A stretch of 64,000 nucleotides of DNA, from assembly GCA_002085155.1 (NCBI GenBank), contig NASX01000001.1:1-64000 (forward strand). Direction: 5' to 3'. The notes under the pieces are model-generated. The model did not search any database and was not told the DNA's origin. It worked only from the letters and a program-made list of their open reading frames with translations. Positions 7,626 to 17,540 of this stretch are shown piece after piece. Source of the DNA: Sorangiineae bacterium NIC37A_2 (GTDB taxonomy: Bacteria > Myxococcota_A > Polyangia > Polyangiales > Polyangiaceae). Every line of letters starts with the position of its first letter. Positions within the stretch are counted from its first letter, which is position 1. Position numbers and translations under genes: made by a program.

Positions 7626-10600
7626 ATGTCTGCGCCCCTGGCTGCCACCCTCCGAGAACTCGCCAAAAACCGCATCCTGATCATCGATGGTGCGATGGGA
7701 ACCTGCATCCAAGGCTACGGGCTCAAGGAAGCGGACTACCGCGGGGAGCACTTTCGGAACTCGAAGCAGGATCTCAAGGGCGACAACGAGCTGCTCGTTC
7801 TGACCCGTCCCGACGTCATCACCGACATCCACGAGCGCTACCTCGCGGCCGGCACGGACATCATCGAGACCAACACCTTCAACGCGACGCGCATCTCCCA
7901 GTCCGAGTACGCCCTCGGGGACATCGCCTACGACCTGAACGTGGCCGCGGCCCAGCTCGCCCGCAAAGCTGCGGAGAAATACTCGACCGCCCACAAGCCT
8001 CGTTTCGTCGCTGGCGCCATCGGACCGCTCAACCGGACGTTGAGTCTCTCGCCCGACGTCAACGATCCCGGTTATCGCGCCGTGACCTTCGATCAGGTGA
8101 AGGACGCATACAAAGAACAGGTCCGCGCGCTGCTCGACGGCGGGGTCGACCTATTTTTGGTCGAGACGATCTTCGACACGCTGAACTGCAAGGCAGCGCT
8201 CGTCGCCATCGACGAGGTCCAACAGGAGCGCGGCGTGGAGCTGCCGCTCATGATCAGCGTCACCTTCTCCGACAAGAGCGGCCGCACCCTCTCCGGCCAA
8301 ACCGTCGACGCGTTCTGGGACTCGGTAGCCCATGCAAGGCCCTTCTCTGTCGGCGCTAACTGTGGGCTCGGCGCTTCCGAGATGCGCCCCTACATCGCCG
8401 AGCTCAGCGCCCTCGCGCCGACCTTGGTCAGCTGTTACCCGAACGCCGGCTTGCCGAACCCGCTCGCACCGACCGGATACGACGAGCTCCCGGAGCAGAC
8501 AGGCGCGCTCCTCGGCGAGTTCGCCCGCGCCGGCATCGTCAACATCGTCGGCGGCTGCTGCGGCACGACTCCCGCCCATATCGAGAAGGTCGCCGAGGCT
8601 GTGCGAGACGTCGAACCCCGTCCGATCGCCGAGCCCAAGATGGTCAGTCGCTTCTCGGGTCTCGAGTCGCTCACGGTCCAAAGCGGTTCCTCGAATTTCA
8701 TCATGGTGGGCGAGCGGACCAACGTCACCGGCAGTAAGAAATTCGCTCGCCTGATCCGCTCCGGTGACTTCAACGCAGCCCTCGAGGTCGCCCTCGAGCA
8801 GGTGCGCGGCGGCGCCAACGTGATCGACGTCAACATGGACGAAGCCATGCTCGACTCCGAGCAGGCGATGACGCGCTTTTTGAACCTTGTCGCCTCTGAG
8901 CCGGAAATCTCCCGCGTTCCGATCATGATCGACAGCTCGCGCTGGTCGGTCATCGAGGCTGGACTCAAATGTGTTCAAGGCAAGTCGATCGTGAACTCGA
9001 TCAGCCTGAAAGAGGGCGAAGAGGAGTTCCTCGAGCGCGCTCGGAAGGTCCGAAGCTACGGCGCCGCGGTCGTGGTCATGGCTTTCGACGAAGAGGGTCA
9101 GGCGGAGAGCGCCGATCGTAAGTTCGCGATCGCCAAGCGCGCCTACGACTTGCTTGTAAACAAGGTCGGTTTCCCGGCCACCGACATCATCTTCGATCTC
9201 AACGTGTTCGCGGTCGCGACCGGCATCGAAGGACACAACCGCTTCGCCATCGAGCTGATCGAAGCGATCCGCCGTGTCAAAGCCGAGCTACCCGGCGCGC
9301 TCACGAGCGGCGGTATCTCGAACCTTTCCTTCTCTTTCCGCGGCAACGACGTCGTCCGCGAGGCGATGCACTCGGCCTTCCTTTATCATGCGACCAAAGC
9401 CGGCCTCGACATGGGCATCGTGAACGCGGGTCAGCTCGCCGTCTACGAAGACATTCCGAAGCCCCTGCTCGAGGCTGTCGAAGATGTCATCTTCGATCGG
9501 CGCCCGGACGCGACCGAGCGCCTTGTCGCGCTCGCCGATCAAGTCAAAGGCCAAGGCCAAAAGCGCGAGCTCGATCTCTCCTGGCGCGAACAGCCCGTCG
9601 AAGGGCGCATCTCCCACGCGATGGTGCACGGCTTCGTCGAGTTCATCGAAGCCGATTGCGAAGAGGCGCGCCAGAAGCTCGGCTCGCCCCTCAAGGTCAT
9701 CGAAGGCCCCATGATGAGCGGCATGAGCATCGTCGGCGACCTGTTCGGCGAAGGAAAAATGTTTCTGCCGCAGGTGGTCAAGAGCGCCCGCGTCATGAAG
9801 AAGGGCGTCGCCTATCTTGAGCCCTATATGGCCGCCGAGCGCGTCGAGGGCCAAACGCAGGGGCGCGTGCTCATGGCCACGGTGAAAGGTGATGTCCACG
9901 ACATCGGCAAGAACATCGTGGGTGTGGTCCTCGGCTGCAACAACTACGAGGTCATCGACCTCGGCGTCATGGTGCCTTGCGACAAGATCCTCGACGCGGC
10001 TATCGAGAAGAACGTCGACGTGATCGGCCTCTCCGGGCTCATCACGCCGTCGCTCGACGAGATGGTCACGGTGGCGCGCGAGATAAAGCGCCGCCAGATC
10101 AAGAAGCCCCTGCTCATCGGCGGCGCCACCACGAGCCGCCAGCACACGGCGGTCAAGATCGCTCCCGAGGCGGACGTCCCGGTCATCCACGTGCTCGACG
10201 CCTCCCGCGCCGTCAACGTCGTCGCCAGCTTGCTCGACGACAAGCAACGGGACGACTACCTCGCGAAGAACGCCGAAGAGCAGGTCCGCTTGCGCGAGGT
10301 CTTCGGCGGCAAGCAGAAGCGCCCCCTCATCACGATCGAAGAGGCCCGCAAGCGCCGAGAAAAGCTAGACTTCTCGCCTCAGAACCTCGCCACTCCGAGC
10401 TTCTTCGGACGTAAGGTTCTCGCGGATATTCCGCTCTCGGAGCTGGTTCCCTTCATCGACTGGTCGTTTTTCTTCACCGCCTGGGAAATTCCGGGGCGTT
10501 ACCCGCGTATCCTCGAGGATGAGAAGTACGGTGCTGCGGCCCGCGAACTCTTCGAAAACGGCCAGAAGATCCTGAACAAGCTCATCGAAGACGGTCGCCT

Positions 10601-11303
10601 GAAAGCGGCCGCGGTCTATGGCTTCTGGCCTGCGAACTCGGACGGCGACGACATTGTCCTGTACGAGGATGAACACAGCTCGAAGGAAGTCGCGCGCTTC
10701 CCGATGCTCCGGGAGCAGTCGAGCCGCGGTGAGAACGATCCCTGCGTTTGCTTGGCCGATTTCATCGCGCCTCAGGAACTCGGCCTGCGGGACGCGATCG
10801 GTGCCTTCGCCGTGACTGGTGGCATCAACTCAGAGGAAATCGCCCGCGAGTTCCAGAACGACCACGACGACTATTCATCGATCATGGTCAAGGCGCTCGC
10901 CGACCGCCTCGCAGAGGCCGGAGCCGAGTATCTCCACGCTCGGGCCCGCCGCGAGTGGGGTTACGAGAACGAGAGCTTGAAGAACGAAGACCTGATCGCC
11001 GAGAAGTATCGTGGCATCCGACCGGCCTTCGGCTACCCCGCTTGCCCCGATCACACGCCGAAGAAGACTCTCTTCTCTCTGCTCGGGGCGAACGAAGTCG
11101 GCATGTCCCTCACCGAGGGTCTCTCCATGCTGCCCGCCGCTTCTGTGAGCGGTCTCTACTTCGCCCACCCCGATGCTCACTACTTCAACGTGAATCGGGT
11201 CGGCCGCGATCAGCTCGAGGACTATTCTCGAAGGGTCGGCCGCACGCTCTCTGAGAGCGAAAAGTGGCTCGCATCCAATCTCGGCTACACCCCCGGGAGC
11301 TAA
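7626..11303 (+). CDS. metH: Cobalamin-dependent methionine synthase MetH
   Basis: I choose the ATG at 7626 ([15 protein letters not shown]); the track start adds 14 unlikely residues. The 1225-residue protein contains all modules. The homocysteine domain (about 1-330) has zinc ligands Cys near 246 in NCGLG and GGCCGTT near 309. Then come a pterin-binding domain (about 360-620, from [13 protein letters not shown]), a B12 cap and binding domain with DVHDIGKN (His near 758, lower axial ligand), and a C-terminal AdoMet activation domain with [12 protein letters not shown] near 1131. It methylates homocysteine using methylcobalamin and methyltetrahydrofolate. It lies downstream of B12 import genes on the same strand, so it may share the riboswitch-controlled transcript. 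Confidence 0.97.
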   Translation: MSAPLAATLRELAKNRILIIDGAMGTCIQGYGLKEADYRGEHFRNSKQDLKGDNELLVLTRPDVITDIHERYLAAGTDIIETNTFNATRISQSEYALGDIAYDLNVAAAQLARKAAEKYSTAHKPRFVAGAIGPLNRTLSLSPDVNDPGYRAVTFDQVKDAYKEQVRALLDGGVDLFLVETIFDTLNCKAALVAIDEVQQERGVELPLMISVTFSDKSGRTLSGQTVDAFWDSVAHARPFSVGANCGLGASEMRPYIAELSALAPTLVSCYPNAGLPNPLAPTGYDELPEQTGALLGEFARAGIVNIVGGCCGTTPAHIEKVAEAVRDVEPRPIAEPKMVSRFSGLESLTVQSGSSNFIMVGERTNVTGSKKFARLIRSGDFNAALEVALEQVRGGANVIDVNMDEAMLDSEQAMTRFLNLVASEPEISRVPIMIDSSRWSVIEAGLKCVQGKSIVNSISLKEGEEEFLERARKVRSYGAAVVVMAFDEEGQAESADRKFAIAKRAYDLLVNKVGFPATDIIFDLNVFAVATGIEGHNRFAIELIEAIRRVKAELPGALTSGGISNLSFSFRGNDVVREAMHSAFLYHATKAGLDMGIVNAGQLAVYEDIPKPLLEAVEDVIFDRRPDATERLVALADQVKGQGQKRELDLSWREQPVEGRISHAMVHGFVEFIEADCEEARQKLGSPLKVIEGPMMSGMSIVGDLFGEGKMFLPQVVKSARVMKKGVAYLEPYMAAERVEGQTQGRVLMATVKGDVHDIGKNIVGVVLGCNNYEVIDLGVMVPCDKILDAAIEKNVDVIGLSGLITPSLDEMVTVAREIKRRQIKKPLLIGGATTSRQHTAVKIAPEADVPVIHVLDASRAVNVVASLLDDKQRDDYLAKNAEEQVRLREVFGGKQKRPLITIEEARKRREKLDFSPQNLATPSFFGRKVLADIPLSELVPFIDWSFFFTAWEIPGRYPRILEDEKYGAAARELFENGQKILNKLIEDGRLKAAAVYGFWPANSDGDDIVLYEDEHSSKEVARFPMLREQSSRGENDPCVCLADFIAPQELGLRDAIGAFAVTGGINSEEIAREFQNDHDDYSSIMVKALADRLAEAGAEYLHARARREWGYENESLKNEDLIAEKYRGIRPAFGYPACPDHTPKKTLFSLLGANEVGMSLTEGLSMLPAASVSGLYFAHPDAHYFNVNRVGRDQLEDYSRRVGRTLSESEKWLASNLGYTPGS

Positions 11304-11854
11304 CCATCTGATCGGGAGCTCCAGGTCACTTCTGGGGCTCCTGCTCGCGCATTTGCCCGACGCGCGAGCACGAAGAGCAGGTCGCTCAACCGGTTCAAGT
11401 AGACGCCGAGCTCGCTCCGAAGCCCTGCTTCGCTCGCGACACGGAAAAACTCGCGCTCTGCCCGGCGACAAACGGCCCGTGCGAGGTGTAGCCGGGCGCC
11501 CGCTTCCGAACCTCCCGGCAGGATAAAATTCATGAGCTTTGGAAGTTCGGCCTCAGCGCGGTCGATGAGCGCTTCGAGCTCCTCGATGTCGTCACGATCG
11601 ATGAGCTTGAGTCGGAGTTTTTCAGCCGCACCGGGAGCGCAAGCCAGCTCTGCTCCCAAGACGAAGAGGTCTCTTTGGATCCCTTGAAGATCTGCGGCTT
11701 GCTCACCGTCAAGAGCGACGCACGCGAGACCGAGCGCAGCATTCAGCTCGTCCACAGTCCCATACACTTCGACGCGAGCCTCTCCCTTGCCCACGCGCTC
11801 TCCCCCAAACAGGCCCGTCTCTCCCGCGTCGCCGGTCTTTGTATAGATCTTCAT
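11300..11854 (-). CDS. pduO: Cob(I)alamin adenosyltransferase, PduO/MMAB type
   Basis: This 184-residue protein begins [18 protein letters not shown], the ATP-binding N-terminal signature of PduO-type adenosyltransferases, and contains [12 protein letters not shown] and FILPGGS, followed by AVCRRAER and [14 protein letters not shown]. The enzyme transfers adenosyl from ATP to cob(I)alamin to make coenzyme B12. It converges with metH, and the two stop codons overlap (TAA at 11301-11303 against TAG on the other strand at 11300-11302). It therefore completes the local B12 pathway but is transcribed separately. The length is normal and nothing is missing. Confidence 0.95.
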   Translation of the reverse strand: MKIYTKTGDAGETGLFGGERVGKGEARVEVYGTVDELNAALGLACVALDGEQAADLQGIQRDLFVLGAELACAPGAAEKLRLKLIDRDDIEELEALIDRAEAELPKLMNFILPGGSEAGARLHLARAVCRRAEREFFRVASEAGLRSELGVYLNRLSDLLFVLARRANARAGAPEVTWSSRSDG

Positions 11855-11952
11855 CGAGCTTCGACTGTACAGCGCTCCGCTCCCGGGAGCGCCTCGTGCA
11901 CCTCGACCGCGAGCCGATTTGCGCTTCGCATGCGGCGTTCTAAAAACGGCCC

Positions 11953-12963
11953 ATGGGGAGGCGGAACCTTATTCTTGACTATCGTCTTTTGTCTTGGCTC
12001 GTGTGGGCTGCGCTCGCCACGAGTCCTGCTTGCGGCCCGAGCGGAGAGGATGACACGTCGTCGAGCGGAGGAGATGCCTCTGTGGGTGGAAGCGCGAGCG
12101 GAGGAGATGGTCCGGGCGCGGGTGGAGCGCCGGGTGGGGGCGGAAGCGCGGCGGGGGGCGCCTCACCCGACGGAGGCACATCGAACGGTGCCGCGTCGAG
12201 CGGCGGCGCCGAGAGCGGTGGCGCCGACAGTGGTGGCGCGCCGAGCGGCGGGGGCAGAGTGGGCACTGGAGGAGATGGGGCCGGCGGCGGCTGCGTGGAA
12301 AGCACAGAACCTCGGGCTCCCGGGCGAGCGCGCAGTCATGGCTTCTCGGGTACGGACTCGGACTATTCGAAACTGTACGACGATCCCTGCTCGGTCCCCT
12401 CTGATTGCGTGGCGCCTTGTGTCGAGCGGGGAGGAACGACCGAGTTTTGCAGCACATCGATCTGCCAAGAGTCGGACACTGACTACTGTCTCCCGCCCAC
12501 GAAATGGCGAGGAGTTGACGGTGCTCTGAGCGAAAGTGGAACGATCGAATCTTCGGCGGTCACGTCGCTCTCTCTCTCCAATGGCAACGATCACGATCGC
12601 CTCATTGTCGATGACTTCGGCTTCGCGATCCCGGACGACGCGACGATTCTCGGAATCTCGGCCACGATCCACCGCGCCGCTGGCGGGCCCCAAGAAGCCT
12701 CTGACCACGCGGTCCGTATCATCAAGAACGGCGCCATCGGCGAAACCAAGCGCGAGAAGCAGGGATATTGGCCCACGACCGTGACACCGGAAGACTACGG
12801 GGGCGAAACGGACCTGTGGGGCGAGACCTGGACCCCTGCGGACATCAACGCCGAAAGCTTCGGCCTCGCCATCGCGGCGCTCCCCGCCAAGGGCGCGGGG
12901 CGGGCCTATGTGGACGTCGCCTACCTGCGCGTGCACTACCAGTTGCCTTCCTGCGACGAGTGA
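11953..12963 (+). CDS. Lipoprotein with beta-sandwich domain, function unknown
   Basis: This 336-residue protein has a hydrophobic N terminus ending in SPAC (Cys near 27), a long SGGA-type linker to about residue 115, a Cys-rich stretch (CSVPSDCVAPC...), and a C-terminal domain of about 150 residues. That domain has IPDDATILGISATIHR, then DLWGETWTPADINAESFG and a final VDVAYLRVHY strand. This spacing recurs in surface proteins of many bacteria and reads as a jelly-roll-like beta sandwich. No catalytic motif is evident, so adhesion or ligand binding is a guess. The gene converges with the hydrolase lipoprotein downstream. Confidence 0.7.
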   Translation: MGRRNLILDYRLLSWLVWAALATSPACGPSGEDDTSSSGGDASVGGSASGGDGPGAGGAPGGGGSAAGGASPDGGTSNGAASSGGAESGGADSGGAPSGGGRVGTGGDGAGGGCVESTEPRAPGRARSHGFSGTDSDYSKLYDDPCSVPSDCVAPCVERGGTTEFCSTSICQESDTDYCLPPTKWRGVDGALSESGTIESSAVTSLSLSNGNDHDRLIVDDFGFAIPDDATILGISATIHRAAGGPQEASDHAVRIIKNGAIGETKREKQGYWPTTVTPEDYGGETDLWGETWTPADINAESFGLAIAALPAKGAGRAYVDVAYLRVHYQLPSCDE

Positions 12964-12976
12964 GGCGAAAGGCGGG

Positions 12977-14146
12977 TTAGGGCAAATTCGCGGAGCGAAC
13001 GTCCCAGGCGGCGTCCGAGCAGTAGGGACAGCTCGGGCCGACGAGGAGCCCTTTCCCGCTCATCGATTCATCACCTTTGAGCCACCAGTTCAACCAAGCG
13101 AGGTTGATTTTGGTGAAGTCTCCTCCGCCCTTTTGGAACAGGTCCCCTCCGTGCCCCCGGTCCACGCTGAACCAAAGAACGGTGACCCCTGTCTTGACGG
13201 TAGCCTCGTATCCCTGCAAGGCCCCTTGGTACGCAATGTCCTCTTCCCCTCCCTCGACAAATAGGACGGGCGTCTTGATCAGGTCATAAAAGTCCTGCGT
13301 CGCGCCGGCCATACCGCTACTGGTCACTCCCCAAGTCACGATGCGAGGGTCCGTCACGGTCCCCTGGGCCATAAGACCGCCGCAGGAGAACCCGTTGGAG
13401 GCGACCTTTTCCGTATCGAGGCTCTGATAATAAGCGCTGCAGGGCTTATGATTCTCGGCGATCGCCCAGTCGACATAAGCGAGCAAAGGAGCTCCCATTT
13501 CCGCAAGCTTCGAGCGATCCATCATGCGACCGCCCTCGCCTCCCGGCGTTCCGTCGGCGATGACGAAGTAACCGTGGGATGCGATCTCCGCCATCGCGTC
13601 CGCGTTCGAGAGACCGTTTTGCGAACAGCCCCCCTGCCCCCAAACGAAAATCGGAAACTTCTCTTCTCCATCGAGCTCGGCCGGGCGAAAGATGGTGCCT
13701 TCGGCGATGCCGGGATCTGAGTTCGTCTCGACAATCACCTTGTGCGGCCCCGAGCCGGACGCGCTGCTCTGAACGGGACTAGACGGCGAACAAACCCCTG
13801 GCGCACCTCCACTGCCGGATGGAGCCCCGCCCGCTGAGACCGCGCCTCCAGCGTCGCCGCTCGCGCCGCCTGCGGCTACATCACCTCCGACGCCCTGAAG
13901 GCCCCCTGGACTCGAGCCGCCCGGCTCACTCGCTCCCCCCGCGCTCGCTCCTCCCGCACTCGCGGCTCCCCCCGCGCTCGAGCCACCTGCATCACTCGTT
14001 CCTCCAGTGCTTTCGGCTCCAGGAGCGCTGCTATCGCCCGTGCCCGGCGCAGCTGTCTCGCAGGCAAGAGCGAGCGCCGAGAGGACGAGAGCTCCTGTGA
14101 ACCTTCGCTGGCTCCCCTGACGTCGCGATTGCCCAGACAAAGTCAT
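12977..14146 (-). CDS. Secreted alpha/beta hydrolase lipoprotein
   Basis: I choose the ATG at 14146 because AGGAAGAGA precedes it; the track start is 12 codons upstream. The 389-residue product has a lipoprotein signal (LSALALAC) and an SGGAS-rich linker. The hydrolase domain has FPIFVWGQGGCSQNG (oxyanion region), nucleophile elbow GFSCGG, a candidate acid in FVEGGEEDIAYQG and the His in DRGHGGD. The layout resembles dienelactone- or cutinase-like alpha/beta hydrolases acting on extracellular esters; substrate unknown. Several cysteines suggest disulfides. It diverges from the truncated haemoglobin gene. Confidence 0.8.
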   Translation of the reverse strand: MTLSGQSRRQGSQRRFTGALVLSALALACETAAPGTGDSSAPGAESTGGTSDAGGSSAGGAASAGGASAGGASEPGGSSPGGLQGVGGDVAAGGASGDAGGAVSAGGAPSGSGGAPGVCSPSSPVQSSASGSGPHKVIVETNSDPGIAEGTIFRPAELDGEEKFPIFVWGQGGCSQNGLSNADAMAEIASHGYFVIADGTPGGEGGRMMDRSKLAEMGAPLLAYVDWAIAENHKPCSAYYQSLDTEKVASNGFSCGGLMAQGTVTDPRIVTWGVTSSGMAGATQDFYDLIKTPVLFVEGGEEDIAYQGALQGYEATVKTGVTVLWFSVDRGHGGDLFQKGGGDFTKINLAWLNWWLKGDESMSGKGLLVGPSCPYCSDAAWDVRSANLP

Positions 14147-14375
14147 TCTCTTCCTGAAAAGGCCGAAGTTTGCGCGGGACATGATGACCGTGGGCAGCCT
14201 GCCAGAGAACGAATCCGCCGAAAACCGGCGCGCTCAGCGAACGCGTAACCGCGCCGGACCATTGGACGTTTCGGAGGCAGCTGGGCGGGAGCGCGCCCCC
14301 CAGACCCGGAAAAATTCCAGCCATTGCACCAACGTTCAGACGCTCTCGACCAATGCGCTATACCTTCTGTCCCTG
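14147..14375. other. Divergent promoter region (alpha/beta hydrolase / truncated haemoglobin)
   Basis: About 230 bases between divergent genes must hold both promoters. I see AGGAAGAGA before the hydrolase ATG, but no other clear element. The N-terminal extension of the haemoglobin ORF in the track covers this region and is not real. Confidence 0.4.
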
Positions 14376-14789
14376 ATGTGGAATCCCTACGAAAAGCTCG
14401 GCGGGCGCGAAGCCACCATTCTGCTCTCAGAACGATTTTATGATTTGATGAGTGAGCTCGAGCCGGACCTCGCGAGGCTGCACGAGCTCGACGAGAGCGG
14501 TAGAGTCAGTCGCCGTTCGCGCGATCGCTTCGCTCTTTTTTTCATGGGCTGGCTGGGCGGACCCGACGACTACGTCCAGCAGAATGGGCATCCTCGGCTC
14601 CGGATGCGCCACGCACGAGTGCCCGTCGACATTCGGATGCGCGACGCATGGCTCCGCTGCATGTTTCAGGCCATGGATGACCTCGGCGTCGACCCCGAAC
14701 TGCAAGCCTTTCTCCGTCCGCGCCTGGCCGAAGTGGCCAATTTCCTGCGCAACGTAGTTGAGGAGGCCCCCGCGGCCGGCCCCCACTGA
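14376..14789 (+). CDS. glbO: Group II truncated haemoglobin (GlbO/YjbI-like)
   Basis: The start at 14376 gives MWNPYEKLGG, the usual N terminus; the track ORF adds 65 unlikely residues. The product is 137 residues, normal for this family. It has the GG motif at 9-10, the FFMGWLGGP helix-E/loop element, GHPRLRMRH with proximal His79 (F8), and Trp92 (G8, in DAWLRCM), the residue typical of group II globins. Such proteins bind oxygen or NO and are linked to redox or peroxide chemistry. The gene stands alone. Confidence 0.92.
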   Translation: MWNPYEKLGGREATILLSERFYDLMSELEPDLARLHELDESGRVSRRSRDRFALFFMGWLGGPDDYVQQNGHPRLRMRHARVPVDIRMRDAWLRCMFQAMDDLGVDPELQAFLRPRLAEVANFLRNVVEEAPAAGPH

Positions 14790-14882
14790 CAATCCCCGCC
14801 TGAAAGGCTAAAGGGAGCTCCCGAAGGGGCCCCGCGGGGCCGAGAGAGTTCTGCTCAACTTCTGAGGTATGTTCTGTCTGCC

Positions 14883-15668
14883 ATGACTTTCAAGATGGCT
14901 GCCCTCGTGACGCTTGGCCTCTTGGTCGTCCCCGCGACAGGTGTCTTGGTCACGCTCGCTATCGGCGACAAGCCCAAAGCCACGGCCGAACCATCCAAGC
15001 CGCCCGCGCCGAAACCGGTGCGCGCAGAGAAAAAGGCCAAGGCGGAGCCAGTCGAAAAACCGCTCGCCCCGCCCGACAAGACGAAGACGAAGACGAAGGC
15101 GAAAACCAAGGCCAAGCCGAAGAACGTCGTCACCATCGCCGGGACCAAGGCCATCGGAACCGACCTCAGCGGCAGCCTCTTTTGGACCGCTGATAACATG
15201 GGCGCCAAGATCGAAAACCCCTGTGCCTACGCGGCTTGTCTGGGTCCCGACGAGCAGGAAAAGGCCTGCGCGAAAGGGACCGTGATCCGCGCGAAGAAGA
15301 CCACGCCGAAGAAGAGCTGGGGCGCCGGGATCAACTGGAACCTCCGGGAGGATGACAAGGGCGTGCACGCGCTCGGCAAGACGACCAGCAAAGGTCTCTC
15401 TTTCCATCTCGACGCCAAAGGGAAGGGCATCAACTACCTCTTCGGTGTGACGGTGAAGGGAGAAGACTACTGCGTCGAGATGAAGCCGGGGAATAACCGG
15501 ATCAAATGGACCAGCCTGCGCAAGGGGTGCACGGAAAAGTCCGTCGAAGGAAAACGCAACCTCGGGGACCTCTTGAGCTCCGTGACCCAGGTGTATTTCC
15601 GGGCTCAAGCGACCAAGAGCAAAGAACAGAAGTTCGACTTCTGCGTCTCTGACATCAAGGTGCTTTGA
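14883..15668 (+). CDS. Membrane-anchored protein with Lys-rich stalk and lectin-like C-terminal domain
   Basis: This 261-residue protein has one N-terminal hydrophobic segment (about 5-27), a Pro/Lys/Ala/Thr-rich stalk to about residue 80 (repeats of KTKTKAKT), and a C-terminal domain of about 175 residues. The domain has spaced cysteines and strands such as WGAGINWNLRED, GLSFHLDA and YFRAQATKSKEQKFDFCVSDIKVL. A strand pattern ending in a FCVSDI element is common in carbohydrate-binding beta-sandwich domains. No enzyme motif is seen. I infer ligand binding at the cell envelope with low certainty. The downstream space holds a short tandem repeat. Confidence 0.65.
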   Translation: MTFKMAALVTLGLLVVPATGVLVTLAIGDKPKATAEPSKPPAPKPVRAEKKAKAEPVEKPLAPPDKTKTKTKAKTKAKPKNVVTIAGTKAIGTDLSGSLFWTADNMGAKIENPCAYAACLGPDEQEKACAKGTVIRAKKTTPKKSWGAGINWNLREDDKGVHALGKTTSKGLSFHLDAKGKGINYLFGVTVKGEDYCVEMKPGNNRIKWTSLRKGCTEKSVEGKRNLGDLLSSVTQVYFRAQATKSKEQKFDFCVSDIKVL

Positions 15669-15761
15669 GCCGCAAGGAGGTCACATCCACGCCCCACAAG
15701 GGGTCCCACTCGCGCCGCACAAAAGCAATCCTGCAACGCTCACTGTCGCGGTGGGCTCCGA

Positions 15762-15825
15762 CGGCGTTTCACGGCGTTCACGGCGTTCACGGCGTTCACG
15801 GCGTTCACGGCGTTCACGGCGTGCA
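15762..15825. repeat. Tandem repeat of a 9-bp unit (CGGCGTTCA)
   Basis: Five perfect CGGCGTTCA copies run from 15772 to 15816, flanked by degenerate copies on both sides (CGGCGTTTCA and CGGCGTGCA). The array lies between the gene ending at 15668 and the convergent lipoprotein gene, whose TGA stop (15814-15816) is built from the last perfect unit. Read on the plus strand, it would encode a Gly-Val-His repeat. Confidence 0.9.
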
Positions 15826-17436
15826 AGCAAACCCGATATCCCAGAAGTCCGAGGTCCTTTGGTAAGTCGAGCTGTCGGCGAGACTCTCGCCGACACACTG
15901 TCCCGCGCTCGCGCTCATCACTCGCTCGTCCGCGTGAATCTCAAGCGTCCCGTTTGTGATCTCGAGCTCGCGCCTCGATTGCGCCGTCGACGACCCCGGA
16001 GCGCAGAGTTCCCGATAGGGGACGACAATGCTCGCCACAGGATCTCCGCCGAAGGTGAGGTCGAAAATCTCATCCGTGAGCCAATCGGGAAGACTCATGC
16101 GCATCTGGTCCGAGAAGTTCGAGATCATGAGCGCCGCGCCCATGTCGAGGGCCGGAGAGAACGTGAGCAGAAAACCTTCGGGGGACCGGGACACCTGCGC
16201 GGTCGTCTTACCTCCTTCGCCGGCGCGGCCCAGGCCGCCCTCAGCGACGCGATCGGCGGCGACGCTGGCCGACAGCGGCCCGCGCGTTTGCACATCGAGG
16301 GAGAACAACTCCGCGCTCGCCTCGGGCGCTTGAGTCAGACGGAAAGCGCTATCAGGGAGCGCAAAGTGGAAAGGTCCCGTGCGCTCCTTGTCCCCGCAGT
16401 CCATCGAGCCCTCGTGGCAAAAGGAAGAACCCGGGGCCGTGACGTCGAGCGTCCCCAACTGGACCGAGTAGCTGCTCCCGACGGAACGCGGGCCCACCTG
16501 GAATTCGAAGCCAGTACAACCTTCGCTCTTGCTGTCGACCACCTGCTCTGGCTTGTCCTCGTTCGGTTGAAACCTGAGACCTCTGACGCCGACCGACCCG
16601 CTCATATTTCCTTGAGCGTCGCGCCGAAGCCCCACAGTCACAGTCCCGCGGGAGCGCGAATACTCCGTGCGACCTTCGCGCGCCGCGGCCGACGCTGTGC
16701 GAGCCCAGTCCGTCAGCGTCTCGAGGTTTGCTTGAATCGTCAGCTCATTCGGCGAAATGGTCACCTTCTTCGTCCAGGCGGCGCCCTCGGTCAGCTCAAG
16801 CTCAAAGAGCAGCTTCCCCGACGTAGTGCGCCGCACGTTGAAGAAGAGCGGCGTTTGTCCGATCGCTTCACTTGAGCAGGAACACTCGTGGAAGGACAAA
16901 CGCAGAACTTCTCCGCTCGATATTTCGACGGCGCTGTCCAAGAACCCAACGACCTCCCCCCGAATCCGCGCCTGCTCTGACGCGTCGGTCAGCGACTGGC
17001 TCGGAGAGAACACGTCGTAGTTCGTCTCGGCACGACAGCTCTTAGAAACGGCGACGGAAAGCAGCTCCGCGAAGGCGTCGAAGATCCCCACGTCGTTGAC
17101 GTTCGTAAGAGCCCCGTGAATCGGCGTCATCCAATCGATGAACTGATCTCCAAGGAGCTCGATGAGCTCCGCTTTCGTGAGAGGAACGAGGTCATTTTCC
17201 TCGGTCTCCGTAACCTTGCACAAGGAGCTCACGCGATAAGAAGACTGGCCACTGGCCTCCGATGGTTCTCCACCATCGCCAAATGGCTCTGCCCCGTCGT
17301 CGGACAGCCCTCCATCATCACCGAATGGCCCTCCGCCATCGCCGCCTGCCCCTTCCTGACCACCACAACCTGCTAAGGCCAAAGCAACGACAAAACCACC
17401 CCAAGGAAGTCCCCTCGAAAGCACCGAACGAAACAC
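15814..17436 (-). CDS. Large lipoprotein of unknown function
   Basis: The ORF track starts at 17535, but AAGGAGG lies just before the GTG at 17436, which gives an ideal lipoprotein signal (FVVALALAGC). From there the product is 540 residues. A Gly/Asp-rich linker (GGDGGGPFGDDGG) follows the cysteine, then a large region with many beta strands and a few cysteines (RELCAPGSS, GQCVGES), ending WDIGFACTP. I recognise no domain. It may be a surface protein. The stop codon lies in the 9-bp tandem repeat. A two-component system lies upstream on the same strand after a gap of about 100 bases. Confidence 0.75.
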   Translation of the reverse strand: MFRSVLSRGLPWGGFVVALALAGCGGQEGAGGDGGGPFGDDGGLSDDGAEPFGDGGEPSEASGQSSYRVSSLCKVTETEENDLVPLTKAELIELLGDQFIDWMTPIHGALTNVNDVGIFDAFAELLSVAVSKSCRAETNYDVFSPSQSLTDASEQARIRGEVVGFLDSAVEISSGEVLRLSFHECSCSSEAIGQTPLFFNVRRTTSGKLLFELELTEGAAWTKKVTISPNELTIQANLETLTDWARTASAAAREGRTEYSRSRGTVTVGLRRDAQGNMSGSVGVRGLRFQPNEDKPEQVVDSKSEGCTGFEFQVGPRSVGSSYSVQLGTLDVTAPGSSFCHEGSMDCGDKERTGPFHFALPDSAFRLTQAPEASAELFSLDVQTRGPLSASVAADRVAEGGLGRAGEGGKTTAQVSRSPEGFLLTFSPALDMGAALMISNFSDQMRMSLPDWLTDEIFDLTFGGDPVASIVVPYRELCAPGSSTAQSRRELEITNGTLEIHADERVMSASAGQCVGESLADSSTYQRTSDFWDIGFACTP

Positions 17437-17540
17437 TAGCCCCCCTCCTTGAGCTCCCGAGCGGGAGATCACATCTTGCTCCTCAAGCATAACACGAACG
17501 GTCCGCACGTCGCATCGCGCGCTTTTCCGCCTCAATTCGC

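Noticed and set aside
9288-10247. 319-codon minus-strand ORF opposite metH
   Set aside because: Antisense shadow of the cobalamin-binding domain of metH.
15762-15825. CRISPR array
   Set aside because: The units are 9 bp, contiguous and have no spacers; no cas genes are in the window.
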